A stretch of 64,000 bases of DNA, from the NCBI GenBank assembly GCA_045837725.1, contig JBEWZL010000076.1, forward strand, positions 434,001 through 498,000. The letters run 5' to 3'. Numbering within the stretch: the first letter of the stretch is position 1; each line of letters starts with the position of its first letter. The notes under the pieces are model-generated. The model did not search any database. It was not told the DNA's origin and saw nothing but the letters and a program-made list of their open reading frames with translations. Source of the DNA: Vermamoeba vermiformis (lineage: Eukaryota; Tubulinea; Echinamoebida). Both the position numbers and the translations under genes were made by a program. Below are positions 23,694 through 34,128 of the stretch, piece by piece.

Positions 23694-26600
23694 CTACAGA
23701 CTGCTGTGCCAGGCGCGATAACTCTCTGTGACTGCACGTGTCGCGTCACGTGTCAGTTCTTCCAGGGCAGTGACACGTGTCTGCAGCGCACTCGTCACTT
23801 CGTTGGTCTCCGAGGCTGAATTGATCACTGTGCAAGAGGGATGAGATACACGATCATTACCAAATAAGGCAAGTGACTTACATTGTTTCATGGAAAAGTA
23901 GATCTGATCGCACTCCTCGCGCAACATGCGACGCAGTTCATAGTGCAGCTCGAGCAACACGAGTGCAGTTCTGACACGTGTCAACTAGCGGTACACACGA
24001 TCAGTCACGTGACTACAAACAGCTGCAAACAAGTACGTACCTCATCGCGCGTGAGTCCGCAGCTGGGACAGAGCCAGTGGTGCGTGCTGAGGGGCAGCTG
24101 TGACATGGCCGGCACGACACAGTGCGTGTGGTACTGCTCTTGACACGCGTGACACTTGAGCAACTCTTGGGGGAAGCTCACTGGGCCTGTCACGTGCTGC
24201 ACTTGAACACTTGTGGCACGTGATCTGCAAATGACGCATGCCACCGCAGGATCTACATCATTCTCAATGGACTGCGTGGTGTCCAAGGACTGCGTGATAG
24301 GTGTCAACTCCGCACTCGCAGTGACAGGAGCCTCTTTGACAGGTGTCTCTTTGACAGGTGTCTCTTTGACAGGTGTCTTGGTGTCAGTAACGGGAGCCTC
24401 TTTGACAGGTGTCTCTTTGACAGGAGCCTCTTTGACAGGTGTCTCTTTGACAAGTCCCTCCAAGTCGCGCATCATCTCTTCAGTGAATGCCTCGTCAGGC
24501 AAGAAGTCATCGTCGTTGAACACGCGCCGTTGAGTGGCAGCACGTGGCAGGGTGCGACGTCGTTTGTTGGGCGAGATGTCCTCTGCTGTCACCTCGTGCT
24601 GTCTCTTGCGCGAGGGACTGCTGCTATTATTAGCTCCATCCTCCACGTTGTTGTTGCGCGGGGGACTGTTGTTGATGTTGACGTTGTTATTACTATATTT
24701 GGTGTTGCTGTCACTCTCCATCGGCTGATTGAGATCGATCATGTGTGACACGTCATCGGTCATCTCTTCTCGTGCAGACTCGTGTTTGACAGGTGTCACT
24801 TTCTCTTCTTTGTCCTTCATCACCACATCTGCAGTGCTATTGAGTGTGCTCGGAGCTATTTTTAGTCGCAGTGCTGGCCACGACATTGGTGTTGTTCTCT
24901 GCGTGGGTGGTGTTTGCATGGTTGTTCGTGTGGTTGTTGTTATTCTCTTCATTCATCGGTCCATTGCTGTTGTTGTTGTGAGTGCGCTCCTCCTTCGTCT
25001 CCGCGTCCTGGTCGCTGCTGTGATCGTACAGCGGCTTGAACTCCCCGCCACTGCTCGCCAGCACCAACTTCTCCAAGTGGTACGCCTGATCGCGCGTGAT
25101 TCGGAAGTTGGTGCCGATCGGTGCGCGCAGAATGGTGATCTGTGCCAGGGCGGGGTTGGCGCGCACTGTGGCCTTGTCAATGCGTGTCGGCAGCACATAG
25201 TCCACGTGCACGTGACAGCGCAGCTCTTTCTTGGCACCGAGATTGGTGTCGTGCGTGTACTTGGCCATGGCAGCCAGCTCGTCAATCTCTGCGGGCTCAC
25301 TGGTGACACTGCCCACAGCGAGCACACCAGCCTGCTTGCCCGACTCCCAGATGAACACCTTGTCGCCGAGGTGTATCTTGCCCGTCTGCTGCTTGACCAG
25401 CCACGTCATGTCACTCAGCTCTTTGAGACTCGTTTCAATGTCGTAGTACTCGGGATTGGCTTGGAACACCCAGTACCGCGCTGCTCCTGCCTCGTACCCG
25501 TCGTTGACACTCCCCTGCACGGGTGGCACTTTGACACGCACGCGAGTGGCACTGGGCGAGGGCAGTTCAGTGGGCTCATCGAGCAGCGCGCGCTTCTTCT
25601 TATGCGCGTATTCTTTCTTGTACGCATCGCCTTCACTCTTGCGGCGCTTCAGTGCTGGTGCTGGTTTGACAGGTGTCACGGGTGTTGACAGCTCTTCATC
25701 TGCAAAGCTGACACGGCGCTGTTTTTTGCTCAGTTTTTTCTGTGAGTGAGTTTTGGGTGTCTTTTTCACTGAATCACGCTGCACTCGGTCCACGGCAGCG
25801 ACGCACGCGTGAATGTGGTGCGTGAAGTGTGCGCGCAGTGCGTCGAGAGTGCGTTCAGTGGGCCGAATGCGCTGTGTGAATATCGATCGATCGGGCACAG
25901 GAATGCGCGACAAATCTACGCTGGCACCTGGCAACAACTCAACTGCTGCGTGCAAGAGACACGTGACGCAGTACTGTTGCAAGTGTCGCAGCTGTGAGTA
26001 GGTGACGCGCGCAGAGTGCAGCAGTTGCGTGGCAGACTCGTGCAGTGCGAGCACAGGGGGCTGTTTGAGCGGCATCCAGGGCTGCAAGGAGTGCGGTGTG
26101 CTGTGCTGACGACAGAGCGGCACTGAGGCAGCGAGCAGCGAGAACTGTGCCAGCACCCAGTGCTTGTGTATCACACTGCGCGGTGCGGTGCTGCGCTGCG
26201 TGGAGTTGAGCACAAAGGTGAGGGGAATGAGCGGCACCACGCGCGCCTCGGTGCTGTCACTGGTGTCAGCGGATGAGGGCGCGACAGTGTTGGACTCGGC
26301 ACGTGACGCGGCGTTGGTGCTGTTCGGTGCCACCAGACCACGTGACTGCGCGCACGAGGGACAGAACCAGTCGCCCTCAGGCACTGCAGTGAGTGGCGTG
26401 GGCAAGCAGTACATGTGATAGCCACCATCGCAGCCATCGCACAGCAACATCTTGTCGTCATCTGAGGCACTGTCGCACAGCTCGCACTTCATCTTGATCA
26501 CCGAGGCACACATGGGCGAGCAGAACCACTCGTTGGGGATGCGTGACATGGGAGGATCGAGGCACTTGAGGTGATAGGCGCGGTCACAGCACGTGCAGAA

Positions 26601-28113
26601 CACCATGCGCTTGTTGTCACGTGGCTGCTGGCACAGACCACAGATCACTTCCATCGACTGCACTGTCACGTGATGTTCGTCCAGCACACCGCCGCTGCGC
26701 ACATAAGCGGACTGCAGGGCTGGGGGCAGTTTGGCGCGACACATGAGCTGCAGCACAGGTCAGTCACGCACTATGGCTAGCCATGCACAGCACTTACCTT
26801 GGAGATCACGGGCCACTCTGCACCGTACACCGCGAGCAGTGCGCGCACCCAATCGAGTTCGATCTTGCTCCAGCGGTGCGGGTGGAAGAACTTGCTGACA
26901 CGTGTCACTTTGTCACTCGGCAACACCCCGGCACTGTTGGCGCGGCGCAGCGAGGGCTCAGCGTGCTTGCGGCGCGGCATTTTGTCTTGAAAGAGCGGCG
27001 GCTCCACCTCCATCTCAATCGGATCCGTGTCGTACACAATGTACTCGGCTTGGTAGGCGCTCCAGTACAGATCTGTCTGCACGGGGTCGTAGCCGAGGTA
27101 CGAGTCCGGGTACTTGCAGCTAATGTCGCGGTACGAGGGCACTGCGAGCTCGTCGTTGCGGTGCGGTGCAAACTTGTTGTCGAAGGTGACGAGCTGCTCC
27201 TCGTCTTCGAGCGTCAGGGCGCGCAGTGCTTCGGCGTGCAGGGCCTTGTCTGTCACGTCGTAGTCCACCAAGTGCTTCTCGTCCACCACGTACTCGCGCG
27301 GGGGATTGAAGAGATTGGCGCTGATGAGGTGCTGCATCTTGATGTGCTTGGCTTGTTGTTCGGGCGTGCGGCGCGTGGACAGGAAGAAGCGGCGATTGAT
27401 CCGCGCTTGTTCGATCTTCTCGCGCAACTCGCGTGTGGCCTTGCGCTCAAACTCCTCGAGGGTGACGCGCTCTCTGATGCTGCGAATGTAACTGCGCGGG
27501 CACGAGTCAGATCTCGATCTGGTTGTAGCGGGGGACTTACCTTCGCTCTTCATCACTGTCGGCACTGTCGTCGCTGTCGATCACTTCTTGACGTTGAAAT
27601 GGTCGCCACTGAATACGAGCAATGTGTTAGTAATGGCTCTGTAACCTGCATCTGAGTGCCCGCCAAAATGACAGCAGCGGATGTGCCTTGCAACGCACTG
27701 ATCGCTCTCAGCGCCTTTGATTATAATGCACATACCTTGCCAAAGCTTCTTTTATGTTTCTTTTTCTTCTTGCGCTCTTGTTCGCTCTGATCGTGCGTGC
27801 CATTGCCGAGTGGATGGGCCGTGGTGTTGCTGGTGGCAGTCGCGTGGAGACTAGTGCTCGTACTTGCTATGGAGGTCTGCTTTGATGAGCTGCTCGTTGA
27901 GACCTCGTCGCTGCTCTCTTCAATTTTCTTGGGCGATCTATTTTTATTTTTGTTTTTACTCGCAGCGCTCTTATTATTCGCAGTCGTATTCTCGTTATCA
28001 GCGACATAGCCACTAGTCTCTATATTATTTTTATTATTCTTCTTGTCCGCTGATGGCTTCTTATGCATCTGCGCTTTCTTCGCGTTGGCTTGCTTCTTCT
28101 TGCTGTCCGACAT
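23694..28113 (-). CDS. Large chromatin protein: SANT-like, tandem PHD, EVE, repeat linker, C-terminal PHD-like finger
   Basis: Not a family I can name as a whole. Order seen: a Lys/Asn/Ser-rich N-terminus from 28113 (MSDSKKKQANAKKAQ); a conserved charged block (VTLEEFERKATRELREKIEQ); a Myb/SANT-like module (FFHPHRWSKIELDWVRALLA, VYGAEWPVISK); PHD finger 1 (CGLCQQPRDNKRMVFCTCCD, YHLKCLDPP); PHD finger 2 (CELCDSASDDDKMLLCDGCD, YHMYCLPTPL, CPSCAQS); an EVE/PUA-like domain at about 25490-25070 (YWVFQANPEYYDIETSL, GDKVFIWESGKQAGVLAVGS, APIGTNFRITRDQAYHLEKL); a KETPVKE-type repeat; and a third Cys/His finger (CVICRSRA, CHACQEQYHTHCVVP, LCPSCG). Exons about 28113-27734, 27605-27541, 27498-26795, 26756 to about 24880, then to 24040, plus short 3' exons. 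The junction between frames at 24837-24952 is unresolved, so two genes cannot be excluded. EVE domains in prokaryotes and THYN1 are linked to modified cytosines; a modified-DNA reader role is inferred. Confidence 0.75.
24319..24455 (-). repeat. In-frame tandem repeat encoding KETPVKE/KEAPVKE
   Basis: About nine imperfect copies of a 15-base unit, on the plus strand TCTTTGACAGGTGTC with variants ending in GGAGCC. It lies in the linker of the PHD-EVE gene and encodes alternating KETPV and KEAPV. The unit carries TGACAGGTGTC, the same core as the iterated palindrome found across this window. Confidence 0.9.
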
Positions 28114-28293
28114 GCTGCCGTGCGTGTGATTCAGACAGCAGTATATTTAACTAACACTACTAGGTGCGTGCAGTGCTCATGTCCTCACGCACAAATCAAC
28201 GACTGCGCAGATCTAGCTCGTTATTCGCATTTGGCTCCTTGCAAGCACACAGGAGCGCTCTATACATACACTGGTCCTAGTCTCACGCACACT

Positions 28294-31200
28294 ATGACTG
28301 CAGTGCAAGAGCAGGTCGTGGCGCTGATTAACGACGCCAAGCTGTCCACGGACAAAGAGCTCATCCAATCCAACTTGCAACAGGCCTTTGAGCTCGTATT
28401 CAACAAAGACAAGTCACTGCTCGATGAATATTATCCTATATTTCTAGAATTTCAAACCGACAAGCACGGTGGCGTGCGCAAGTGGCTCATTGGCATGATC
28501 GAGTCTGTGTGCAAATCCTCGACCAATTCTGAACGTATCCTGCTCGCTCTATTTTTTAAAATTACTCTCATCTGTATCGTGTTGTTATGACCGATAATCA
28601 GAATGATTTGATCACTAATTTATTTATCAAAATAATTTTTTTCTTTGACTCTCGATCCAGACCTCATTCAAGCCCTGCAAGCACTGTGGTATTTATCTAC
28701 CGATGAAAGCATCAATGTTATTAAGAAGATCATATCAGCCAGCACCATGTTGTTTCCCAAGTGGCTAGAAGTATTGTAAGTCCCTCGCTACATCTGCACT
28801 GCGTACTGACGCGTTGAATAGCGCGCAACTCGATGAGAATAGGACCAAAGAATTATGGGCCCGCAGCATTGAACTGCGCGACAAGATCACCGCGCTGATC
28901 CACTCTGACAACAATGTCGTGTCGATGAGTGCCATCAAATTCACTGAAACAGTGCTCAGGAGTTATTCCGACGAAAAACTCCGCATCCCCCACGTGGCAG
29001 ATCACGTGATCAAGAACGAGTGCGACGCCCTGCTCGAACTGCTCATCGACTCGCTCGGCACTCGACTGTAAGTAACTTGCCAAATATAGTAATAGCGACT
29101 GACAGGTGTCAAATCAGCACTCCGACCAATCTCGTGGTGCTGATCAATGCCCTGGGCACCATCGCCAAACAGCGCACACAGTTCACTGAACGCGTGAGTG
29201 TGGCCCTGGTCGAGTTCCACGCCCAGCCCAACGAGAGCGTGGCCAAGAGTCACGTGAAGAGCATTCAGCACTCGCTCAAGGTCAATCTGCTGCACATTGC
29301 CAAGTAAGGACACAATGCATTTGACACGTGTCAATCAGCGACTGACAGGTGTCACGTGACAGGGTGAAAGGAGTGCCAGCAGGGCCGTGGACTGAGCGCG
29401 TGCAAGAGACGCTGCACTCCCTCGGTGTGCGCAGTGCAGAGCTGTCACAGCAACACGTGCTGCCGGCTGTCGATGTCTTCTCTGACGCACCCAATGCCAG
29501 CACCAAGCGCAAGTACAACGAGATTGCGGACGAGGAGGACGGGCCCAACAAACGCGCGCGCACGAGTGACGAGGACCGCGCCAGTGCCACCACAGCGGTG
29601 AACACTCTCACGCAACTGTTGCCACCACCTGTCATCGTGTCACTCGTCATTGACACTTTTCAACGAAATCTCGCGCCATTCATGCCTGCTCGTGCCACTC
29701 AGCCAGCCAATCCGAATGCCTTATTAGTACGTCACTGGTTCTATATTTAGCCCACTCACCAATCTTTGCAGCAATTCTTCAACACTTTGCAGCCATTGCG
29801 CAGTCTGCCACGTGCCCCAGCGACAGCCACCTCGGCGCACTTGGTGAGTGTGCTGTCCTCACTCGCCACACAGCGCCGTGTCACCGCGGAGACACCTGTC
29901 ACCGAGGCACCCGCACCACGGGCAGTCCCTGTGAGCGAGAGCAAGCCCAGTGCGGAACATGCTCCGAGTGCAGTGCCAGCAGCGAGTCAAAAAGTGTCGC
30001 TCGAACTGACTGCGCCCGTGTTGAGTGCAGAAGAGCTCAAGAGACTCGCGGAGGGCTGTTTCATGCGCCTGATCAGAACCAGCACCGATGTTACACATGT
30101 CACACGCCGCACTGCACCCAAGACACGCTCGTCGCTGCTGTCATTCTTGGCCACGCAGCGTGACGTCGACTCGGCCGAGGTCACTGCGCTCTTGGCTGAC
30201 ATTGCTGCGAAATTTCCTGCTTCACTGAACACCACAGTCACGTGGCTGTACTTTGAGTACAACAACGCACTGACCGCGCAACACGTGACTGGCCAACTGA
30301 CCCTCACGCGCTACTCGCAAGTGCTGGGCCGTGTGTTGCAGAGCATTGCCCCGCGCTTGGACGGCAAGGACAAGACCGTCGCCACGCTGCTGACACAACT
30401 GCCGCACGTGACTGTCGAGTGCACGCAGTTCATTGAACAGCTCGCCGCACAGCCGCACACACTCAAACTCGCACTCTCGCTGCTCAAAGACCTCACGCTG
30501 CTGCGACCGCGCGCACGTGATCAAGCATTGCAACTGTTGCTGCGCTACGCCACGCACGAAGACGACACGGTGCGCACACTGGCCATCCGACTGGTCTCGA
30601 GCAAGCTGTTCACGGTGAAAGATCTCGCTCCCGTGATTGAGAAGTACGCGAGCGATCAGATGCAGGCCCTGGTGGAGAAATATCCAGCCTCGCAACAGCA
30701 AGAGGTGATGACGGAGATTGACGAGCAGAGCACGCACCCCAGCGCGAGTGTGCAGGAGAGCGAGATCAAAGCGCAGCTCTTGTTGTACTTTGCACTCTGT
30801 TCCAAGCGACACGAGCTCTTGCAGTCCCTGATGCAGTACTACACGCAACTCAGCACCCCTGTGCGACGCATCATTCACACGCAGTCGCAGGGACTCATCA
30901 AATCGATTGGCATGCACTCGCTGCACTTGCTCGCACTCATCACCAAGCCCGTGCCCGGATCTGAGCTCTTCTTGCTGTACATTCTCAACATCCTCACTGA
31001 CACGGGTAACGATCACCCTTTATTATAATTATAATATTATTATTATCGCTCACTGCTCCGCTATTCAGTCACACCCTCCTCGCAGCTCGTGGCCAGTGTG
31101 CGCGATGCCTACGAGTCCACCGCAGACGCGCGCTTCTTGATCCCCGTGGCGACAGGTCTCGACAAGGCTGAGCTGCTGCAACACGTGCCGCGCTTGCTGG

Positions 31201-31886
31201 TGCTGTCCTCGAGTGCCGTCAAGTCGCTGATCCACAAGCTCGTCAATGCCAAGCCCACGCCCCTCACCCCCGCTGAGCTGCTGATCACGCTGCACCTCAC
31301 TGACAGCGCTGTGGTGCCACTCAAGCGCGTGATTGAAGGTACTGCGCGATGTCTCTGTAATAGTAGTACTAACCTCACACCCTCGCAGCCATCCAATACT
31401 GCTTCGAACAGAAAGCCGTGCTGAAACAAGAGGTGCTGGCCGTGGTGTTTCAGCAGCTGATGGATGTCACGCCCATTCCACCGCTCTTCATGCGCTCGGT
31501 GAGTGTCGCGGTGCACCGCTGAGGGGGGCAGCACTAACCACTTATTAGGTCATACAAACAATCAGCAGAACGAAAGCTATAGTGCCCTTCATATTGTCCA
31601 ATGTTCTCTCGCGGCTGATTGCCAAGCAGATCTGGAACGACAAGTTGTTGTGGGAGGGTTTCGTGCGTTGTTGCAAGGTATGCTGTGAACACCCCCTCTA
31701 GTGTCGCAATTAATAACAGCGCTGCAGATGTTGTTGCCCCAATCGGTGCCCGTGTTGTTACAACTCCCCGCAGCACAACTGAAAGAGAGTTTCAACATTG
31801 CACCAGAGATCAAAGAGAGCATCAATCACTACCTGAAGAAGAACAACAAAACTGCGCCCACTGCTCTTGTTGATGTGCTGGCCTAG
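28294..31886 (+). CDS. SYMPK: Symplekin / Pta1, mRNA 3'-end processing scaffold
   Basis: Scaffold of the cleavage and polyadenylation machinery. The N-terminal HEAT-like region is clear (LLDEYYPIFLEFQTDKHGGV, RKWLIGMIESVCKSS, LWYLSTDESINVIKKII, STMLFPKWLEVL), followed by an acidic/basic linker (DEEDGPNKRARTSDEDRASA) and a long C-terminal helical region (LDGKDKTVATLLTQLPHVTV, ELFLLYILNILTDTG, KSLIHKLVNAKPTPLTPAEL, HLTDSAVVPLKRVIEG). About 12 exons; start MTAVQEQVVALIND at 28294, stop TAG at 31886; roughly 1,000 residues, within family range. Two introns near 29090 and 29310 end in TGACA(G/C)(G/C)TGTCA-type sequence. Divergent from the PHD-EVE gene, starts 180 bases apart, so a shared promoter region is likely. 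Confidence 0.88.
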
Positions 31887-32396
31887 TGTACATAATCAGC
31901 CAGTACTAAAAACTGTCAGCCCGGGCACAAAGGTCATAGCGCTTGGTTGTATAATATTTGACTCCGTTACGAGAACAAGTGACGACCTGAATAAAAACGC
32001 CTTCTTGTAGTAATGATTAAAAGATGCTCCCAACTAACAAACAATGATTTGAACACAACTTGGAGATCGTGGATCTGGCTAGATTTCGGATCCTCAAGTA
32101 TGCGGTAGATCGTGCCACCACCTCTTCTAAAGAATCAAATCTCTTTAGAAAGACCACTTACCGATTCCCGACTCGCGAATGGGTGGCTAGGGCAAAGTTG
32201 GTTCTCGAAATTTCGATAAAATAATTTTGATAAAAATTGACCAATCACAGAGCTTTCATGCCAACCGTCTTTTTTTTCCCCTTCCTTTATTCTTTCGCTC
32301 CTAGCGTGTAAAGAACGAGAGTGGTATGCACCAAGCTCTATAATTAATATCGCGCGATATTAACATAGATATTTTAGCTATATAAAAACCAACACA
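31887..32396. other. RPL12 upstream region with strong RNA-like secondary structure
   Basis: About 510 bases between symplekin and RPL12 with no ORF of note. It holds several inverted repeats: ACTTGGAGATC (32058-32068) against GATCCTCAAGT (32089-32099); TTCTAAAGA (32125-32133) against TCTTTAGAA (32142-32150); GCCACC (32114-32119) against GGTGGC (32182-32187); and a small ATTC/GAAT hairpin (32164-32180). A T8 run starts at 32270. Near 32380 sit the RPL12 leader and its AT-rich promoter. The structured part may be an unrecognised non-coding RNA; I could not match it to U1, U2, U4, U5, U6, SRP or RNase P RNA from memory. Confidence 0.35.
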
Positions 32397-33271
32397 ATGC
32401 CTCCTAAGTTAGATCCCAACCAAGTCGTCGAAAGTAAGTTCTCAGCATCCCTTATTTTATTATTATTACAAGCTAATTCACCACTGCACGCCGAGAAAAT
32501 ATGAATAATAATTAAAATGGAGGTCAATGAATATTCAATTATACGATAATAATGATCGAATTTTGTTTTGTTAATAATCGAAGAATAAGTTTACGTTGCA
32601 GTACTTGTTTGCTATGCATTTAGGTGTATAATAATTATATTAAATAACCACATTTATTTAGTCACTCTCAGAGTTGTCGGTGGTGAAGCCGGTAACCCTT
32701 CATCTTTGGCCCCTAAAGTCGGTCCTTTGGGTCTCGTAAGTTGTAATAAATATATATTTGACTAATTCTGTAAAATATACACGCATTGAAAATTAGAACC
32801 AACTAGGAGTTAATTACGATCGATCTGAATTATTTTTGGATGTTGAAGTTCGATCGTGTACTGACTGCGTTTAATTATCAATAGTCCCCCAAGAAGATTG
32901 GTGACGATATCGCCAAGGCCACTACTGACTGGAAGGGTCTGCGTGTTACCGTCAAGTTGACCATCAAGGGTCGTGATGCTCAAGTCAGCGTCATTCCCTC
33001 TGCTGCTTCCCTCGTTATTAAGGCACTCAAAGAACCTGCTCGTGATCACAAGAAGGGTGAGCCTTGCCCCCATCACGGTGACTTGAAGATGAACGACATT
33101 TTCCACATTGCTCGCGTTATGAGACCTCGCTCTATGGCCAAGTCATTCGCTGGTACTGTTAAAGAAGTGTTGGGCACAGTGAAGAGTGTTGGTGTTACTG
33201 TTGAGGGTCAAGATCCCGTCGACCTTACTAGACAAGTCGATGAGGGTGCCATTGAAGTCCCTGATGCGTAA
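32397..33271 (+). CDS. RPL12: 60S ribosomal protein L12 (uL11)
   Basis: Stalk-base protein of the large ribosomal subunit, binding the GTPase-associated centre of 28S rRNA. Three exons: [12 protein letters not shown]; then [20 protein letters not shown] with GPLGL; then [40 protein letters not shown] and DVM-type C-terminal strings ([38 protein letters not shown]). 165 or so residues, standard. ATG at 32397, TAA at 33271. Codon use in the last exon is plainer than in neighbours, as expected for a highly expressed gene. Confidence 0.97.
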
Positions 33272-33381
33272 ATATAATAAAAAACTCTCACAAAATGTTT
33301 AAAAATTAAATTGGTCTTGCACGAATCGCGAATAATCATTTTATTTACAAAAAGGATTGAACTAATAATACAAGTTGATGC

Positions 33382-33980
33382 TCAGTCTGATTGGTGAAAA
33401 CTACGCACGTTTAATTCTTGTTCGAATGTACTAGTTAAAACGGTGTTAGCTTTGGCGGTAGGAACGGATGTAACTTACCTGGCTGAAAATTCAAATATTT
33501 CTTTTAGTCGCTTGTTGGAATTTATTAATTGCTGAAGGTTGTTTATATTGCCGATATTTTCTCTATCAATTTCTAGCGTTAGTAATTTTTTTTATTTTAG
33601 AACTATTGGACGCACCTGATCTGTGGCAGATCCATGTACTCCCCCGTCGAATTAATGTCCGAAAATAATCCTAAATTATTTAATTCTGTACAGGAGTTTG
33701 TGATTTGTCGCACTAAGCCAATCGCTTTCTCAAGATTGGGTTTCAAAAGAGATCTTCCTTCTGCGCCAATTACTTAATTTAAATAATTGCTGGTCAAAGT
33801 GTATCTTACTCGTAGCATCGACGTCATTGCTCTGCACGATGGAGGCATAAGTATCAAAGATATGTTGCATAGTGGCGCGCAGATGGGTGATCTATTCTGA
33901 CGTCAGTCTTTGCATTTCAACAATCAGCCTTAAACACTAACCATCTGCAACAAATTAGTGAATTTATCTACATTTTCCAT
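33382..33980 (-). CDS. Small helical protein, family not recognised
   Basis: Too short per exon to stand out, but five exons join in frame at GT-AG boundaries: MENVDKFTNLLQM; ITHLRATMQHIFDTYASIVQ with SNDVDAT; a middle exon (GRSLLKPNLEKAIGLVRQIT, NSCTELNNLGLFSDINSTGE, YMDLPQIR); ENIGNINNLQQLINSNKRLK with EIFEFSA; and TFEQELNVRSFHQSD before TGA. About 135 residues, mostly amphipathic helix, no Cys motif, signal or membrane segment. Its size and helical character recall small subunits of large assemblies (Mediator, BLOC, kinetochore types), but I cannot place it. Start at 33980; divergent from RPT1, starts about 150 bases apart. Evidence that it is real is the chain of frame-consistent junctions. 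Confidence 0.6.
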
Positions 33981-34128
33981 TATTGCTCGTATTCAATCCA
34001 CTTGTCGTGTATCTCAGGCCTCGTGTCAAAAATAAACGCGCTAACAAAAAAATGACGAAAAATTTTTCAACAACAAATTTGAATTTGAATTGCATCAGAC
34101 CACAGCTCACTAGTCCCAAGTATACAAT

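Noticed and set aside
24729-25688. Plus-strand open frame of 319 codons opposite the PHD-EVE gene
   Set aside because: Antisense shadow of a GC-rich coding exon; no recognisable domain and no support from splicing signals, while the minus strand encodes PHD and EVE motifs.
26783-27655. Plus-strand open frame of 290 codons
   Set aside because: Antisense shadow of the conserved charged and SANT-like exon; composition is Leu/Val/His-rich without motifs.
30222-31016. Minus-strand open frame of 264 codons within symplekin
   Set aside because: Antisense shadow; symplekin helical repeats are clear on the plus strand.
32058-32290. U1, U2, U4, U5, U6, SRP or RNase P RNA in the RPL12 upstream region
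   Set aside because: The ACTTACC string recalls the U1 5' end, but it is not at a transcript start and no further U1 stems or Sm site were recognisable. Kept only as an unnamed structured element.
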